DNA from: Styela clava
Lineage: Eukaryota > Chordata > Ascidiacea > Stolidobranchia > Styelidae
NCBI RefSeq assembly: GCF_964204865.1
Contig: NC_135258.1
Coordinates: 8,051,001 to 8,115,000 of the forward strand
Direction: 5' to 3'
Length of the DNA stretch: 64,000 nucleotides
Shown: positions 50,501 through 61,892 of the stretch, piece by piece
Layout: every line of letters starts with the position of its first letter
Numbering within the stretch: position 1 is the stretch's first letter
Notes under the pieces: generated by a model
What the model was told of the DNA's origin: nothing
Databases searched by the model: none
What the model saw: only the letters and a program-made list of their open reading frames with translations
Position numbers and translations under genes: made by a program

Positions 50501-51467
50501 ACAAACGGATTTGTTACGGGTAAAAAAGAAATGTTATTTCAAATATATTCCACCCGGGGTAAGCATCCATTTACATTGTTATCGAATTACGGTAGCGCAT
50601 CTTTGTATTTCAAGATTGTTGAAAATATTCGACTGACTGAAGATGAAACAACTGCAGCTGGAAAAATTGAAGAGATTTTAAGAGAAAAAGACGGAACACT
50701 GATAAAGAGAATTTCGTTTCATACGAAGCATCACGCTCGTGGCCTCAAAAACTATCTTGAAGACGATCGTATCTTAAAATACATATTAAAGGCTTTGAAA
50801 CAAGACCATGAATCTGAATGCTTACAAGGTGAATATTTTTTACAATTAAAATAAAAAGCTATCTCGAAAATTGAACCGAGTGAAACTAATTACGGCTGGG
50901 AATATCATGATAAGTGATTGCTGCAGTTTCGATGCGTGCGTGCAATTTGTTTTTTGTTGTGAACTGTTATCGTATCAGGTTTAAGCAAAGTTACATCTGA
51001 CAAAGAGGGAGGCCGTTGGGAAATGAAAACAATAAATGATGAAACTTAAACTATTGTTGAGAATGACTCACAACCGTAAAAACATTTAATGTTTTCAGAT
51101 TCAAATAATCTACCACTTCCTCCAACCCAATTAGGCAGTGACGGAACCAGAAAAGAACTCACGGCCAGAGCTCTATATGATTTTACGGCTGGTAAGCGAT
51201 TTATTTTGTGTGGTTTATATGTGTAGATATCAATACATTCAATAAAACGTAAAATAAACACTAATACTCCAAGCCTTAAAATCAACTTATTAGAAGTTTG
51301 GTCAATTTAAAATATCTTATTTTGCAGTACATCAAGACGATATTACACTGGAAAAAGGTGATATTATTACAAACATTGACCCAGCAAAAACAGACGGGAG
51401 CTGGTGGCATGGGACATGTCTAGGACGGATGGGTTTTTTCCCCAGTAATTATGTCGAACTTTTGTAA
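44562..51467 (+). CDS. IRE1-like protein kinase with C-terminal SH3 domain, 12 exons
   Basis: Exons 44562-44577 (tentative, GC donor), 45071-45112, 45563-45703, 46272-47099, 47528-47635, 48129-48236, 48870-48968, 49231-49347, 49810-50240, 50490-50828, 51099-51191 and 51328-51467 give about 820 aa. Exon 4 holds the whole kinase domain: VVVK lysine, SRDLKPSN catalytic loop (His of HRD is Ser), CDFGMSK, GTDGWRAPEVL and KRPSTREV near its end, closest by eye to IRE1/ERN kinases. A Ser/Thr/Gln-rich linker follows. Exon 9 looks like an alpha/beta domain (LVAIVGTYG, KIHIVTYTG, GIIFAYGDG). Exon 10 is helical and unrecognised. The last two exons encode an SH3 domain (ALYDF, SWWHG, GFFPSNYVE). No transmembrane segment or KEN RNase domain is seen, so it is probably a cytosolic adaptor kinase. 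All introns are phase 1 except that exon 9 ends in phase 0 where phase 1 is needed, which implies a 1-nt indel or a missed microexon. Confidence 0.85.
45307..45513 (-). mobile_element. MITE M1 copy in kinase gene intron 2
   Basis: Starts GGTACTCCCGAAGTATGTGT and ends ACACATACTTCTGGAGC, with the family interior (GGTTAGGCCATGATTTTATT, ACAACTTGACGTAAA) on the - strand. It ends only about 50 bp before exon 3 (45563) of the kinase gene. Confidence 0.7.
48828..48841 (+). repeat. poly(C) run in kinase gene intron
   Basis: A run of about 13-14 C residues just before the pyrimidine tract of the acceptor at 48869. Length may be uncertain in the assembly. Confidence 0.7.
49111..49197. mobile_element. 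short MITE related to M1, adjacent to kinase exon 8
   Basis: Left GATCCCGTAGTATACGTATC, right ACATACACTCTTGGAGCGCC. The ends pair imperfectly and match the terminal words of the M1 family, but only about 85 bp remain. It ends about 33 bp before exon 8 (49231). Confidence 0.5.
50885..50990 (+). repeat. direct repeat flanking the SH3 exons, first copy
   Basis: CTAATTACGGCTGGGAATAT onward through TTTTTTGTTGTGAACTGTTA is repeated at about 51740-51842 with about 80-85 percent identity by eye. The two copies bracket both SH3-coding exons (51099-51467). Confidence 0.6.
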
Positions 51468-53199
51468 CAAATACTAAGAACGTTATAGAAGTGGACATTT
51501 TATATCCTTCACTGATTGCTTGTAGACTCATCCGCCCGAAGCGGTTGGCCTAGAAGACTGTATTGTGGCGTCCCCAATTTCCGAGTTATATAAGATACTG
51601 GTGTATTGACAGTACAAACTTTCAGAACAACCAGTGATTGTGAATAACTATCTCTGCTTATACTGGAATGATACTTTTTCTCTTGCGGCTTATGAGCCAT
51701 AAACTATATAAACCGAGTAAAATGTCGCAGTTCTTCTAAGATAAACTAATTACGACTGGGAATATCATGATAAGTGATGCTGTTTCGATGTAGATCTGCG
51801 TGCAAGTTATTTTTTGTTGTAAATTATTACGTGTCAGATTTGTTACCAACTTTTGGTGGAATTTACTCCGCGATATTTTCAATCAGCAAATAATACCAAC
51901 ACATTATTACTTCTTCCAGAATCATTCTTATTTCTTTTTCTTAATTTTTTTTGTGAGGTTTATCCTCATACTTACTTCTTTATCACACTAAATACGAACT
52001 GTTACCATGGCTAGTACTCTTTCTGCAATGCTTTAATAACTGTAGAGTATTACACTGGCGTGGAAATCAGATATATCAAACGAACCAAATCTACTGTAAA
52101 TAATTTTACTCAACAGCACAATTCTATTTGTAGAATACACAGCCTTTAGAAATGTATGATCTTTAGCAGAACAAACGAATCTTTCTCGAGATTTTTCTCC
52201 GACAGATATTGTTTGAGCTTTTCGGAAACATTATTTTGCTAGAATGTAGACAAATAATGATAGTCAAGGAATGTTTATTAGCTGAAGTTTAGTCGCGCCT
52301 GTTTAGACAAATATAGTAGTGATGCCATATAAATTAGATGAAATCATTATAGATGAGTCTTTTTATGGCAATATTTTTACCTTATGGACTGCGCAAATTT
52401 GCTCGAATCTTACGCTCAATACATGCAGAAAGCTGTACAAAAAAAATCAGACCATGAAACTGTGCGTAAAACATATTATAATGGTAGTTTGTACATCCTG
52501 TAATTTCGACTTAATATTTTGTTGAGAATCGTGTTTTTTTTAAAACCAGATCTAGCCGGGCTTCAACTTATGTTGCATTTTATATATAGTCTAATTTGAA
52601 TGGTTGACAAAGGTTAATATTCTAAACGTATACGTCTTATCGTGGACATCTGTAGTAAACACAACCAATAAAACGCTTTTGCGTCTTCAGAAATTGCCGG
52701 AAGTAGGAATAGCATCGATTTGGAAATGTAGAGTCAGACCTTTGAAAAGCTGGTATGAATAACTTATAACCCAGATAATAATGAGAGCAGATACTTCGTT
52801 TATAATGATTTGGTATTGGCTTAGCATATGTTTTTAGGGAACCATTTGTAAATAAGAATGGAATGTAAAATCATTCCACAATGCCGCTGTCACGTGTAAC
52901 GGTACACATTGGGTTGTTTACGATTATTGCGCCTATTCTGATCGACAATCATTACATTCGCTGCTTTTCGAAGCTTATATGAAGTGATAATTAGGGCGTG
53001 ACGTCATATATACGTCAATTGAAATGTTGAATTTGCAAATTCCGTAAATACAATTGTGAATTTTCTTGTTAACTATTTTAGCTATGATAATGGATGTGGT
53101 ATTGTTTGGTTGGGAAATAACACACAAATACGATGAAATTAAAATTAATTGCCTATAATTAGTGTTTAACCCTCTACCAGATGCAATAACACTCAAGTT
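51468..53199. other. 3' UTR of kinase gene and intergenic, no gene
   Basis: Contains the second copy of the direct repeat at about 51740-51842. TGTAGAATACACA near 52130 and GAAATGTATGATCTT near 52150 resemble sequence at 47.17-47.22 kb in intron 4 of the kinase gene. No open frame resembles a protein. Confidence 0.4.
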
Positions 53200-54974
53200 C
53201 AAGGTTTTTTTTTTACAACTTTTTGGACATAAGGTCGCACAATTAATAAAGTATCATATGTGCATCCTTTAGCGTCTTCTTGCGGAAGAACACTCTAGCA
53301 TAAGCATAGCATAAGCCACAGAGTGACGTTTTAGGCACTAAAGGTTGACGATAAGGAAAAAATTCAAAACCATACAAAATGGCCACAGGAAACTAGACTG
53401 GCTAGACTGGGTGAAGTGGGCACGACTCAAAAAGCTTAAGAACGACTGTTCAAGAGCGTGGTGCATTGAATATCATATAAATTTTTCATTTTATTCTAAA
53501 ACAATGGTTTATGATTACAGCGTTCGTTAGTCCATTTTAGGACACAATAACAATTGAAAATCCAACAAAAAAAAGACAACTTAGCATGATTTTGATTAGT
53601 TGTAAAATACTAAATCTTCAAGCCTATATTCTTTTTGTATAATTTGAAAGTTTTTTCAAAACCGTTTTCAGAGAATAAAGCTGTTTTCGTTAATGATGCA
53701 TATATTTGTGGTGGCTGCAATTAACCCAAACGAATTCAAATGCCTACGTTGTTTTTTTGTTTTGTTTTTTTTGTATGAAAGCTTTCAGTGTCAAGTGAAA
53801 TCGAATTATCTAGTTATACGTTTTAGTTTGGTTTACCTGTCAGACTTTTGAGCCTGTTGAATTCTGATCAAGAAATTTCTACATGACCTTGATATATAAC
53901 AGCAAAGATTGTATGATTTTAACAGATCTACAAAGATGGCGGAGTTTTTTACTCTTATCCATAGAAACAAACGTAATTCAAATGATTCCAACAATAACGT
54001 TTTTGTTCGACCTTTTTTGTAAAACAATCACTAATTTCATACCTACATTACTACCCCACAGTTCAGTTGTTGAGGTTACGAACCTTTTTTCTGATAATTT
54101 ACACGGATAAAGCAATAGTTCACTCTAGCTAAATTCAGAGAAGAAAGATCTTATTTTTATCATTTTTATGTAATTTGTTTGGCAATTTCACTCTAATGCG
54201 CGAATTCTAGTTTTATTGGTTTACTTTAATGTAGAATGCGCATAAACAAACTTATTGGAAAATAAAGTAAAATTGTTTCAACTTGCTTTGAACTTAAGTT
54301 TTGCTCGAATCCTATATTTGTGGCGAAAAGTTATTTAATTATATTTAAGCACATTTACGAAAAGGTTTGATGTGACCGTATCGAAAATTTATTGAGAAAT
54401 AAAATGGTGGGGATCAAAGAATATTTATAATTCCGTCTTCAATAATATATAAGTATAATATTCTGTTGTTCAGATAATCTGAAAATTTATTCAATTTTCT
54501 GGCAAACAAATTTAAGAATATTTTATGAAATTATTGATTCAAGACTCACGTTCTTCGATAAGCTAACTTGGGGCACTCACACGTCTATAAAGCCCCGGAA
54601 TGATGCTGAAATGAACAGACAGCAGACAGTGTTTGAAACGGAACAACAGCAACGCGGAAATGCGTAATAGAATCTCAATATATGCATTTTGAACTCGTTC
54701 AAATTCAAAAGGGATTTTTTTTTCTACGTCATTTGTAATATAAAGTACAGGCGTACCAGTCGTGCTTTTCAATAATGCTACGCAGTGCAAGTTGTCTGCA
54801 GCCGTTTTTGCATTTCGCATGATAATTTTTAGTTATATTTTTGGCTTCATTGTAGCTACAGAAACAGTAACAAATGACATAAAGTTTGATAAATCTCTAA
54901 AAATATCAACTTTTGCTTTTTCAATCCTAATAATTATATTTGCTAGAGCAGCTAAGCCGAAACTATCGACAGTG
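53200..54974. repeat. upstream region of peptide gene E, paralogous to that of A
   Basis: Inverted relative to 9.07-13.1 kb and aligned with it over most of its length, except that the 2.1-kb hAT element at 9354-11446 is absent here (site near 54780). It contains an R2 block at 54060-54300. The end, GCTTTTTCAATCCTAATAAT then TTTGCTAG, directly precedes the start of gene E and is conserved in A. Confidence 0.65.
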
Positions 54975-55840
54975 ATGAAAAAACTGTTTTCAATATTATT
55001 GGCGTTGGCGGTTGCATTGATGTTCGTAATTGGAACATCTCATGGTTCGTACTTCTCTGAAATTTGCACTGTGTAAATTTACTGCATTTTAGGAAATATG
55101 TACAGTCTAAAACTCAAGAATGAAAGAATATTATATTTACTATAATAAGACGAGTGAAGGTATTTGCTAAATTAAGAGTCGATAAATTTCTAATGAATAG
55201 CACTGCCATGACAACAACAACGTTTTACCTATTTGCAAAATATCGTTTCCGAGCTGTTTGATGAAAAGAAAGTTAGATATTTTGGTCTCCACAACATTAA
55301 ATTAGAATATTCAACTGAACAATTCTAATTTTTTTTGAAATTGAACTTCTCAAATAACAGAATAAATGAAAACCTAATTGTTCAATAGGTATTCATCTTT
55401 GGTAAAGGTTGCGAGACAGACGAAGGTTGCAACTGGTGCGAAGATTGCGACCCTGACTATGGCCCTACATGTTATGAGGGTGTTTGTTATTAGCGCAAAA
55501 TAGTGTTCATGCACTGAAAAGTAAGAGAATTTTATTGCAATTGGTATTGGACGTTATTCGAATTTTGTGTTCCTGCTATCAGAAACTGCGCGACTTCATA
55601 ACAAGTGGTAATATTTGATCCGGTACATTTTCATGACTGATTCAGTCCAAGGGCAATTATCTAATCTTTAAATACTATTCTATCCAGATGGGATAATTTA
55701 AGAAAAATTCTTTTTATATTTCAGAATCAATATTACTAACGCCATGCAAAAAGAAGGAATACATTGCATACAACCCAGGAAATTTTATTCAGTCAATAGT
55801 AAATAGAATATGGAATAAATACAAAAACATCATGTTCTGT
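54975..55840 (+). CDS. small secreted cysteine-rich peptide, copy E
   Basis: Exon 54975-55044 encodes a 23-residue signal peptide (MKKLFSILLALAVA start, GTSH end). Exon 55408-55493 encodes the mature peptide and TAG, for a 51-aa precursor with a phase-1 intron (donor G|GTTCGT). The mature peptide differs from copy A at only three residues (Asp/Gly, Asp/Asn, His/Asp), with identical six-cysteine spacing C-x5-C-x2-C-x2-C-x7-C-x4-C and a Tyr C-terminus. A non-coding last exon (from about 55726) ends after AATAAA near 55817. Its 3' end faces that of 7TM-b. The near identity of A and E on different 7-kb+ backgrounds suggests purifying selection or recent exchange. Confidence 0.82.
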
Positions 55841-56813
55841 TATGTTTTTGTAAAGAGACATATCAATATAGGCAAAACAGCAATTTCTTAAAAGAATAAT
55901 TCAATAAGAATCTACAAAAGTTTGAACACTGAAGTAATGGAATGATGGCAGCTCGGAAATATATTCCTTAATTAAATTCACGATACTTTTCAAACTTCAT
56001 GTGAATGCGTAAAATTTTTTTTACCAAAATTTTCTTAGATGTTAAAGTTAAATCATTAGTTAGCTACATATCCACCTACAAATAATCTTATACAAATTTG
56101 ATTCTCAACACGCCTGTTTGACGAGGTTTTTTAGGCAGTATACAGTGGATCGCTATGAACATTATGATATGGATCTGAATTTTATGCTGAAAGTATAATC
56201 ATTAGTGGTAGCATTTAGGGGGTTGAAATCTTGTGCTAATCTCAATCTTAAAGAGAACCCGAACTTGTATTACCATGGCTATAAGTTTGGCAATTTTTTA
56301 AAGTGTTTTAGTGAGTTCGATACACAAGGGAACCCGTTCTCAAAATAATCTTCTTCTGGGTAACACATTCATTGATATAAGTGGAGGTAATACTTGGAGA
56401 TTTGAAGTAAATGGCAATACAGTATAAACTGTAGGCTACAATCGAAAGAATCGTCCGCATTCAACGTAAAATTGATTTTTCTACATATTATAAAATATAG
56501 TGCCTCAAATAACAGCATGGACTGAGAGAGAGAGTTTATTTCATTTTTCATAACAAGAAAACATAATTCAAGCATACATATATATCTAAATAATGAATAC
56601 ACGAATGTTATCGGTATATGACTGAGAAACAACGATACGACCTTTTGGGGTCAGCAGGGTCGATGGAATGGACAATGGATGATCCAACGTTTAATTTCTA
56701 ATGGGATTATGAAAAGTTAGTTAGCATATTAATAATAAAATACTTTAGACTCAAGGTCACTTGTCACTGCAGCCATCAATTTTCAATAGTGTGAAAATAT
56801 TCACATTTTAATT
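55841..56813. other. 3' flanks of peptide E and 7TM-b
   Basis: Paralogous to 40241-41205. TCATAACAAGAAAACATAAT and GACCTTTTGGGGTCAGCAGG are shared. No gene is seen. Confidence 0.45.
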
Positions 56814-58312
56814 TTAGGAACAGTATAGATTTTTTAGAATAATTTTCCAATTATTTAGCATGAAAAATATTAGAATATTATTAACGAAAATATTTATTTC
56901 ATTTAAAATAGCAAAAACATAGTTTCCATAAACTATATTTTTGCCTCTGAAGGAGTTAGTTAAGATACCAAACACAGCAGATAATAAAATGTCAGTTACC
57001 ACGGTGACTATAGCTAGCACTGTAGACTTTTGCAGCAATACAACTAACGGATCCCCAACTGACGTTCTTTGTAGGTTTACGTTAAATTTTGGCTCATTCT
57101 TGCTCTTCTTTGTTTGCTCTGATGATACTATCTCATTAACAGGATGATCATCTTTGGCAGCAGCATCTTGAACATCCAGAAAATTTTGATTTTCCTCAAT
57201 CGGTTCTGGTGCATTTGATATATCTTCCGACTGAACTCACTTTTTCAGGGTTCGATTTTCTTCTCTTCGAGAAAGAAGTATTCCACTTGGCACGTTGACG
57301 GAACATTCTCCCACAATCGAAACGTCAGCTACGGTTAGTCGTTTGGCAGAAGGTGATGAATTTATTAAGTTTTCACGGAGTTTTCTGGACGAAACACTAT
57401 CTTCGCTTGTTATTGTTCCAGATTTTAAATTTGACGCAGGATTTAGTTGGTCATCATTTTTATTTGTGCCGTCTTTGCATGTTGGTGTGTCTGAGGTAGA
57501 TGGTTCACTTCTTTCTGACGACGGAAGAAGTTTACGTGTTTGGTGATCTTTTTCTGTTTGTCTAATTTGACGTTGGAATTTTCTATTCCTAACATGTTTG
57601 ATTAGTGGAAACAAAAATAAAAATAAAAGCAAACCCTGACTACAAAGTGCTAGAAACATCTGAATTGGAAACAAGGTATTCTTTTGAAGACTATTTTCAT
57701 CGGTGAGGTTTTGTATACATTCTCTGCCATCAGACACCGTTTGTATTGTCCTAGCAAACACATATAGAAAGTATGCGTTCTGCAATATTATTAAAACAAG
57801 ACAAATATAACTTAGTTTTCTGAGCCATTTTGGTACAAGTCTGTTCATATTCGGATGTGAATATAATACATATTGTCTGGTCCATAATGTCAGATAGATA
57901 GTAAAGTTATTCGAAACGTACAAAACAGCGAACATGTGTGTAATGTAATAGCATGTAGCATCAGTTGACTTTATAAAAACAGACAAAAGCAGAGTTTCTA
58001 TGGGACAAAATCTGATAGTAGTTTGAATATCGGTAGAAAACGACATGACGAACAAAATGGACTTTTTATCCGGCAATTTGCATTCGAATTTATGTTGACG
58101 TATTCCATATGATGTCATTGCAATAAATTTTGATATTGTGACACAAAACATGAAGACAAATAGAATTTGACAGATAATCCATTGGAAGTTGTTATACGTC
58201 CTTATTGCAATGTATTCCTTAAAAGTTAAATTTAAATTTAGCAGTGTATGATTTGCTATTACACTACCATTTTCCATAGATAATGGGTTGATCTTTATAG
58301 CAAACCTAGTAT
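56814..58312 (-). pseudogene. orphan seven-transmembrane receptor, copy 7TM-b, nonsense mutation in third inner loop
   Basis: ATG at 58277; the frame runs to TGA at 57239-57237 (346 aa) and then continues open to the same TAA as 7TM-a at 56814. Without the stop it would be 487 aa, exactly 12 more than 7TM-a, because it retains the IRFCPIETLLLS segment at the end of TM2. The stop is a single CGA-to-TGA change (Arg in KKRVQSE of 7TM-a). The truncated product would have TM1-5 and half of the third inner loop but lack TM6 and TM7. The rest is over 95 percent identical to 7TM-a by eye. A 5' non-coding exon lies at about 58850-58735, as in 7TM-a. The lesion looks recent, and a functional allele may exist in the population. 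Confidence 0.8.
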
Positions 58313-61294
58313 CTGTGAAAATGTAACAAATAAGCCAATATGATGCATTTATACTATATCAAATATAATTTTAGTAACTCCTGTTGTCATCAAATAGGTG
58401 ACGTAATTAAATTTGAATAGGTTAACAGAATAAATAAAAATGAAGATGAGATTGCAGTATAAATCAAACGAAGAAATTTAACAAAAGCGAGAATTCTGGC
58501 AGAAAAATTATGTTTTCTTACGAGATAAGATGCTTACAGTGAACATATGAAAATAAATATGAAGTCATCTCAAATTGAAAAAAATGTGTTAGTGTAAAGA
58601 GATAATAAAATACAATGAAAAAAGTAATAGTGAAGTAATACTTGTGATAGTAGTACTAGTAATACTTGTAATATAACTTGATGAAGAACAATTTTGAAAT
58701 ATTGAATCAATGCCCATTTTGTACTCACAAACATAAAATATCTCAGACTCAAAGTTGATACTATCTGTCCTGGCATGACTGTTTTCATCTGTTCTAATAA
58801 ATGCATCCAACTTTTACTACATTGTATAGACGCGGAACGAATCGTATCAACTAGTATTTAAACTCTGATTGTCGAGCTTGTGTGCTAATTAATTTACTGT
58901 TACAAAAATTGTTAAAATATCATATATAAAAGGTAATTTCAATAGATTAAATATTATTTGTGCTATACTGTATACTATACTATACTGTATACATATGACA
59001 AAATGAAAACCGTAAAATAATCTCAACATTTTCATGAACAATTTACCCGCAAACTTCCCACAGTCCGGAAATTAGAATTAAATCGCTCGAGGGAAAATAA
59101 CATTGTAATTAGTTTAGGAATTATCGGATGATGACGCAATGGTAAAATCATTGGCGTGGAATAAAACGAAGTTTGTAACCTTTTGAAAATAACTTGAATC
59201 GAGGTCTCGTCGTGGTCATAGGGCGTGTCGTTATGCGCATAACAACGAAATTAAATTAGGACATGTGTCTGCATTTGATAAATATATAATAGAATATATA
59301 CGAGTACGTTATAACTTAACCCTTCCACGTAACTAGGATATCGCATAAATTAGGCAAATATGAGCATTTAAATTATATTCAAATGATATTTAACAAATAT
59401 ATTTCAGCGAGATGAAAATTTTTTTCTATCACTATTGCTCGGAGTATGCAGCGACTGAATTTGAAAATAATAAACGATCAAATAGCAGAAAATATTTGAG
59501 TTCAATTTAAATTTATTCTATCATACGCTTAATTTCAGAAGTCAGAAGAAAAATATTTCTTGTTAGTCATTTAATTATTTTGCATTCATACTTTACGTAC
59601 ACAAATCATTTTATCTCTCCATCTTCTAACTAAAACAATTTAATAGATTGATCTGATCTAGCAATAAAAGCTTCATTTCCCAGGTTGACGAAAATCGGCT
59701 TATGCTACTTATAATCGAAAAAAAAGTCAATGGTTTGTCGCAAACGAAACACAATGTTAACAATATTTCTTAAAGGTTCGTGCATAGCATATATTTGTGT
59801 GTTCCGCGTTGTTAAGTTTGTCTCATTCAAAAGGTGTTGGTGAACAAATCATCAAAGTAATGTAATAATATTTCCTGTAAATTTTGGATGTCATTTTCTG
59901 GCATGCAAACAATCTAACCAGGTGTTGACAGAGAGAATCTCGAGTTCTAAGAGTATATTTGCTGAACATCCCGAATATGGGAAACATTAAACTGCTGTTT
60001 CGATTTAGCTGGTATCGCAAGTTAACTCTACACAAAGAGCGTTAAACTCGTTTAAAATAAACTATAGGTTATATAAAAAATACGCAATAAAACCATTTAA
60101 AAAATTTTGCATTAAACATCATTTGCATTAGCCGATCAGAAATGATATTTCGCAAACAAAAATAATGTTTCTGGAGGTAAGAAGTTTTTGGCTTTTACGA
60201 ACGAAATAGAAAATATATAAATAGTCGAAATTAAAATTGTCTGGCTATTGTATATTTCGACTTGACTTTTGCTACGATTCCAGCCGCCATTGCATCCGTT
60301 TCTTGGAACGTAAAGAAAGTTAGTGGGACTAAAAATAATTGAAAAATTGCCTTCTAACTTTCTAGCAACTTCTTCCATTTTCAAGTACTGGAAACTTGAA
60401 ACCGATTTTTCAACAACACCAACAACAAGAGAGCAGTGCTCATATATATGAATACGAAAACCAAAACGAAGTAGTATCTTTCACCAGATCGCGATCATGG
60501 AACCGCTACACAGTGCGCAAACTTTAGTTTTCATAACATCATCAATCAATCAAAACTTCAAAGTGAAAAACGAATTTTTTAGAACCCATGATATTTTTGA
60601 AAATACCAGTGAAAATAACAGTGAAGTGACAATTTCATAGCCACAATAATAATCTATCGAGTAGTTAAAGAGTAAATCGATTCTTCATAACCATAAAAAA
60701 AACCAACAACACCAACATGAAAACGATATAAATATTACAGTCTTAATACAATATAAACGTAATAAAGAATGCAAAATAATAATAATTACGCACACACATA
60801 TAATATCACAGGTATTAGATAAATACCAGAATAGAATTCTCTATTTATTTCTATGTTTGTGTATTTTTCCTTTTTTAGTGCCAATATTCTTTCATTCTCA
60901 TTTATAGTGTCAATTGAAAAACAGTTGAATTTTGGCCTTCTTTAACCAATTTTGAATTTTTATAAATAAAATCGACCAGCAAGCAAAACACAATTACATA
61001 TCATGTCCAAAAAAATCCGACAGTATCTTAATAAACATTCAATTATGGTGAAGACAAATTTAATGTCACTGGTTCCGTTTCTCCCAAATTCATAAAATAG
61101 GTGCTTGACATTCTCAAATTTAACATTAAAAAAGTCACATAGATTTGAAGCTACTAAATTGAATTCATAAACTGTAGAACATTATTCAAAATACGGTTCA
61201 ATACGTTTTGAGTAATACGTGGTTTTGTATTTCGTTGTTGTCAAAGTACCGTACTTTGCGCCAGAGTTACATAAAATATATTATACTGTGCTAA
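58313..61294. other. intergenic upstream of 7TM-b; no gene recognised
   Basis: 58.31-59.33 kb is the 5' exon and upstream region of 7TM-b, paralogous to 42.67-43.57 kb, with an extra segment at about 58368-58485. 59.34-61.2 kb is AT-rich with no recognisable exon. Open frames of up to 82 codons show no known motif. Confidence 0.4.
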
Positions 61295-61678
61295 ATGACC
61301 CCAATGCCGTTTTCGACAATTCGTCGAGATTGCACAGATTTTGCAAATTTCTACGACACGGACATCAATGGCCACGAACTTTTTACCAAAATTGGAGATT
61401 GCAGAATGCTGCTCAGTAACAGAACTGTAGGTCAACCAGAAACTCCTTTAGCTCTTCTTGGTTTTATTGTGTCTTTTGGAGACGACGTTTTACCCAATCT
61501 GCGAATTTCTCTACAAATTTTGTTAACAATACCAGTTTCAATTGTAAGCTGTGAACGGTCTTTCACCAAATTGAAACTTATTTTGTCGTATTCGAGTGCA
61601 TCAACGGGACAGGATCGTCTCAGTGATCTTGCACTTCTATGCGTTGAAAGAGAAACATTGGAAAGAAACAGATTTTGA
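61295..61678 (+). pseudogene. hAT transposase C-terminal fragment (ZMYM1-like)
   Basis: An open frame of about 127 codons to TGA resembles the C-terminus of hAT transposases of the ZMYM1/TTF-type group: TDFANFYDTDINGHEL, FIVSFGDDVLPNLRISLQ, TIPVSIVSCERSFTKLKLIL and RLSDLALLCVERE. This is the hAT dimerisation region. No catalytic domain is found upstream in any frame, so the element is 5'-truncated. It is of a different group from the BED transposase at 32-34 kb. The listed start is only where the similarity becomes clear. Confidence 0.75.
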
Positions 61679-61892
61679 CCTGTTAACCAGTTTACGACAG
61701 TGAAGTTAAAAAAATGAATTTATTGTAGACTATGTAAATCATCTTTAACAGTAACAGAGTGGGACATATGCTCTATTTTGTATAGCTTTGCTTCTTCTTT
61801 AAATAAAATGTTCCATTAAAATTTGAATTTACATATACATATATTTTTGAATAAATAATAAAATATATAAATACATATAAATTTGAATTAAC

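Noticed and set aside
60136-60384. 82-codon open frame on the - strand
   Set aside because: No recognisable motif, no splice context and no paralog in the window; not enough to call a gene.
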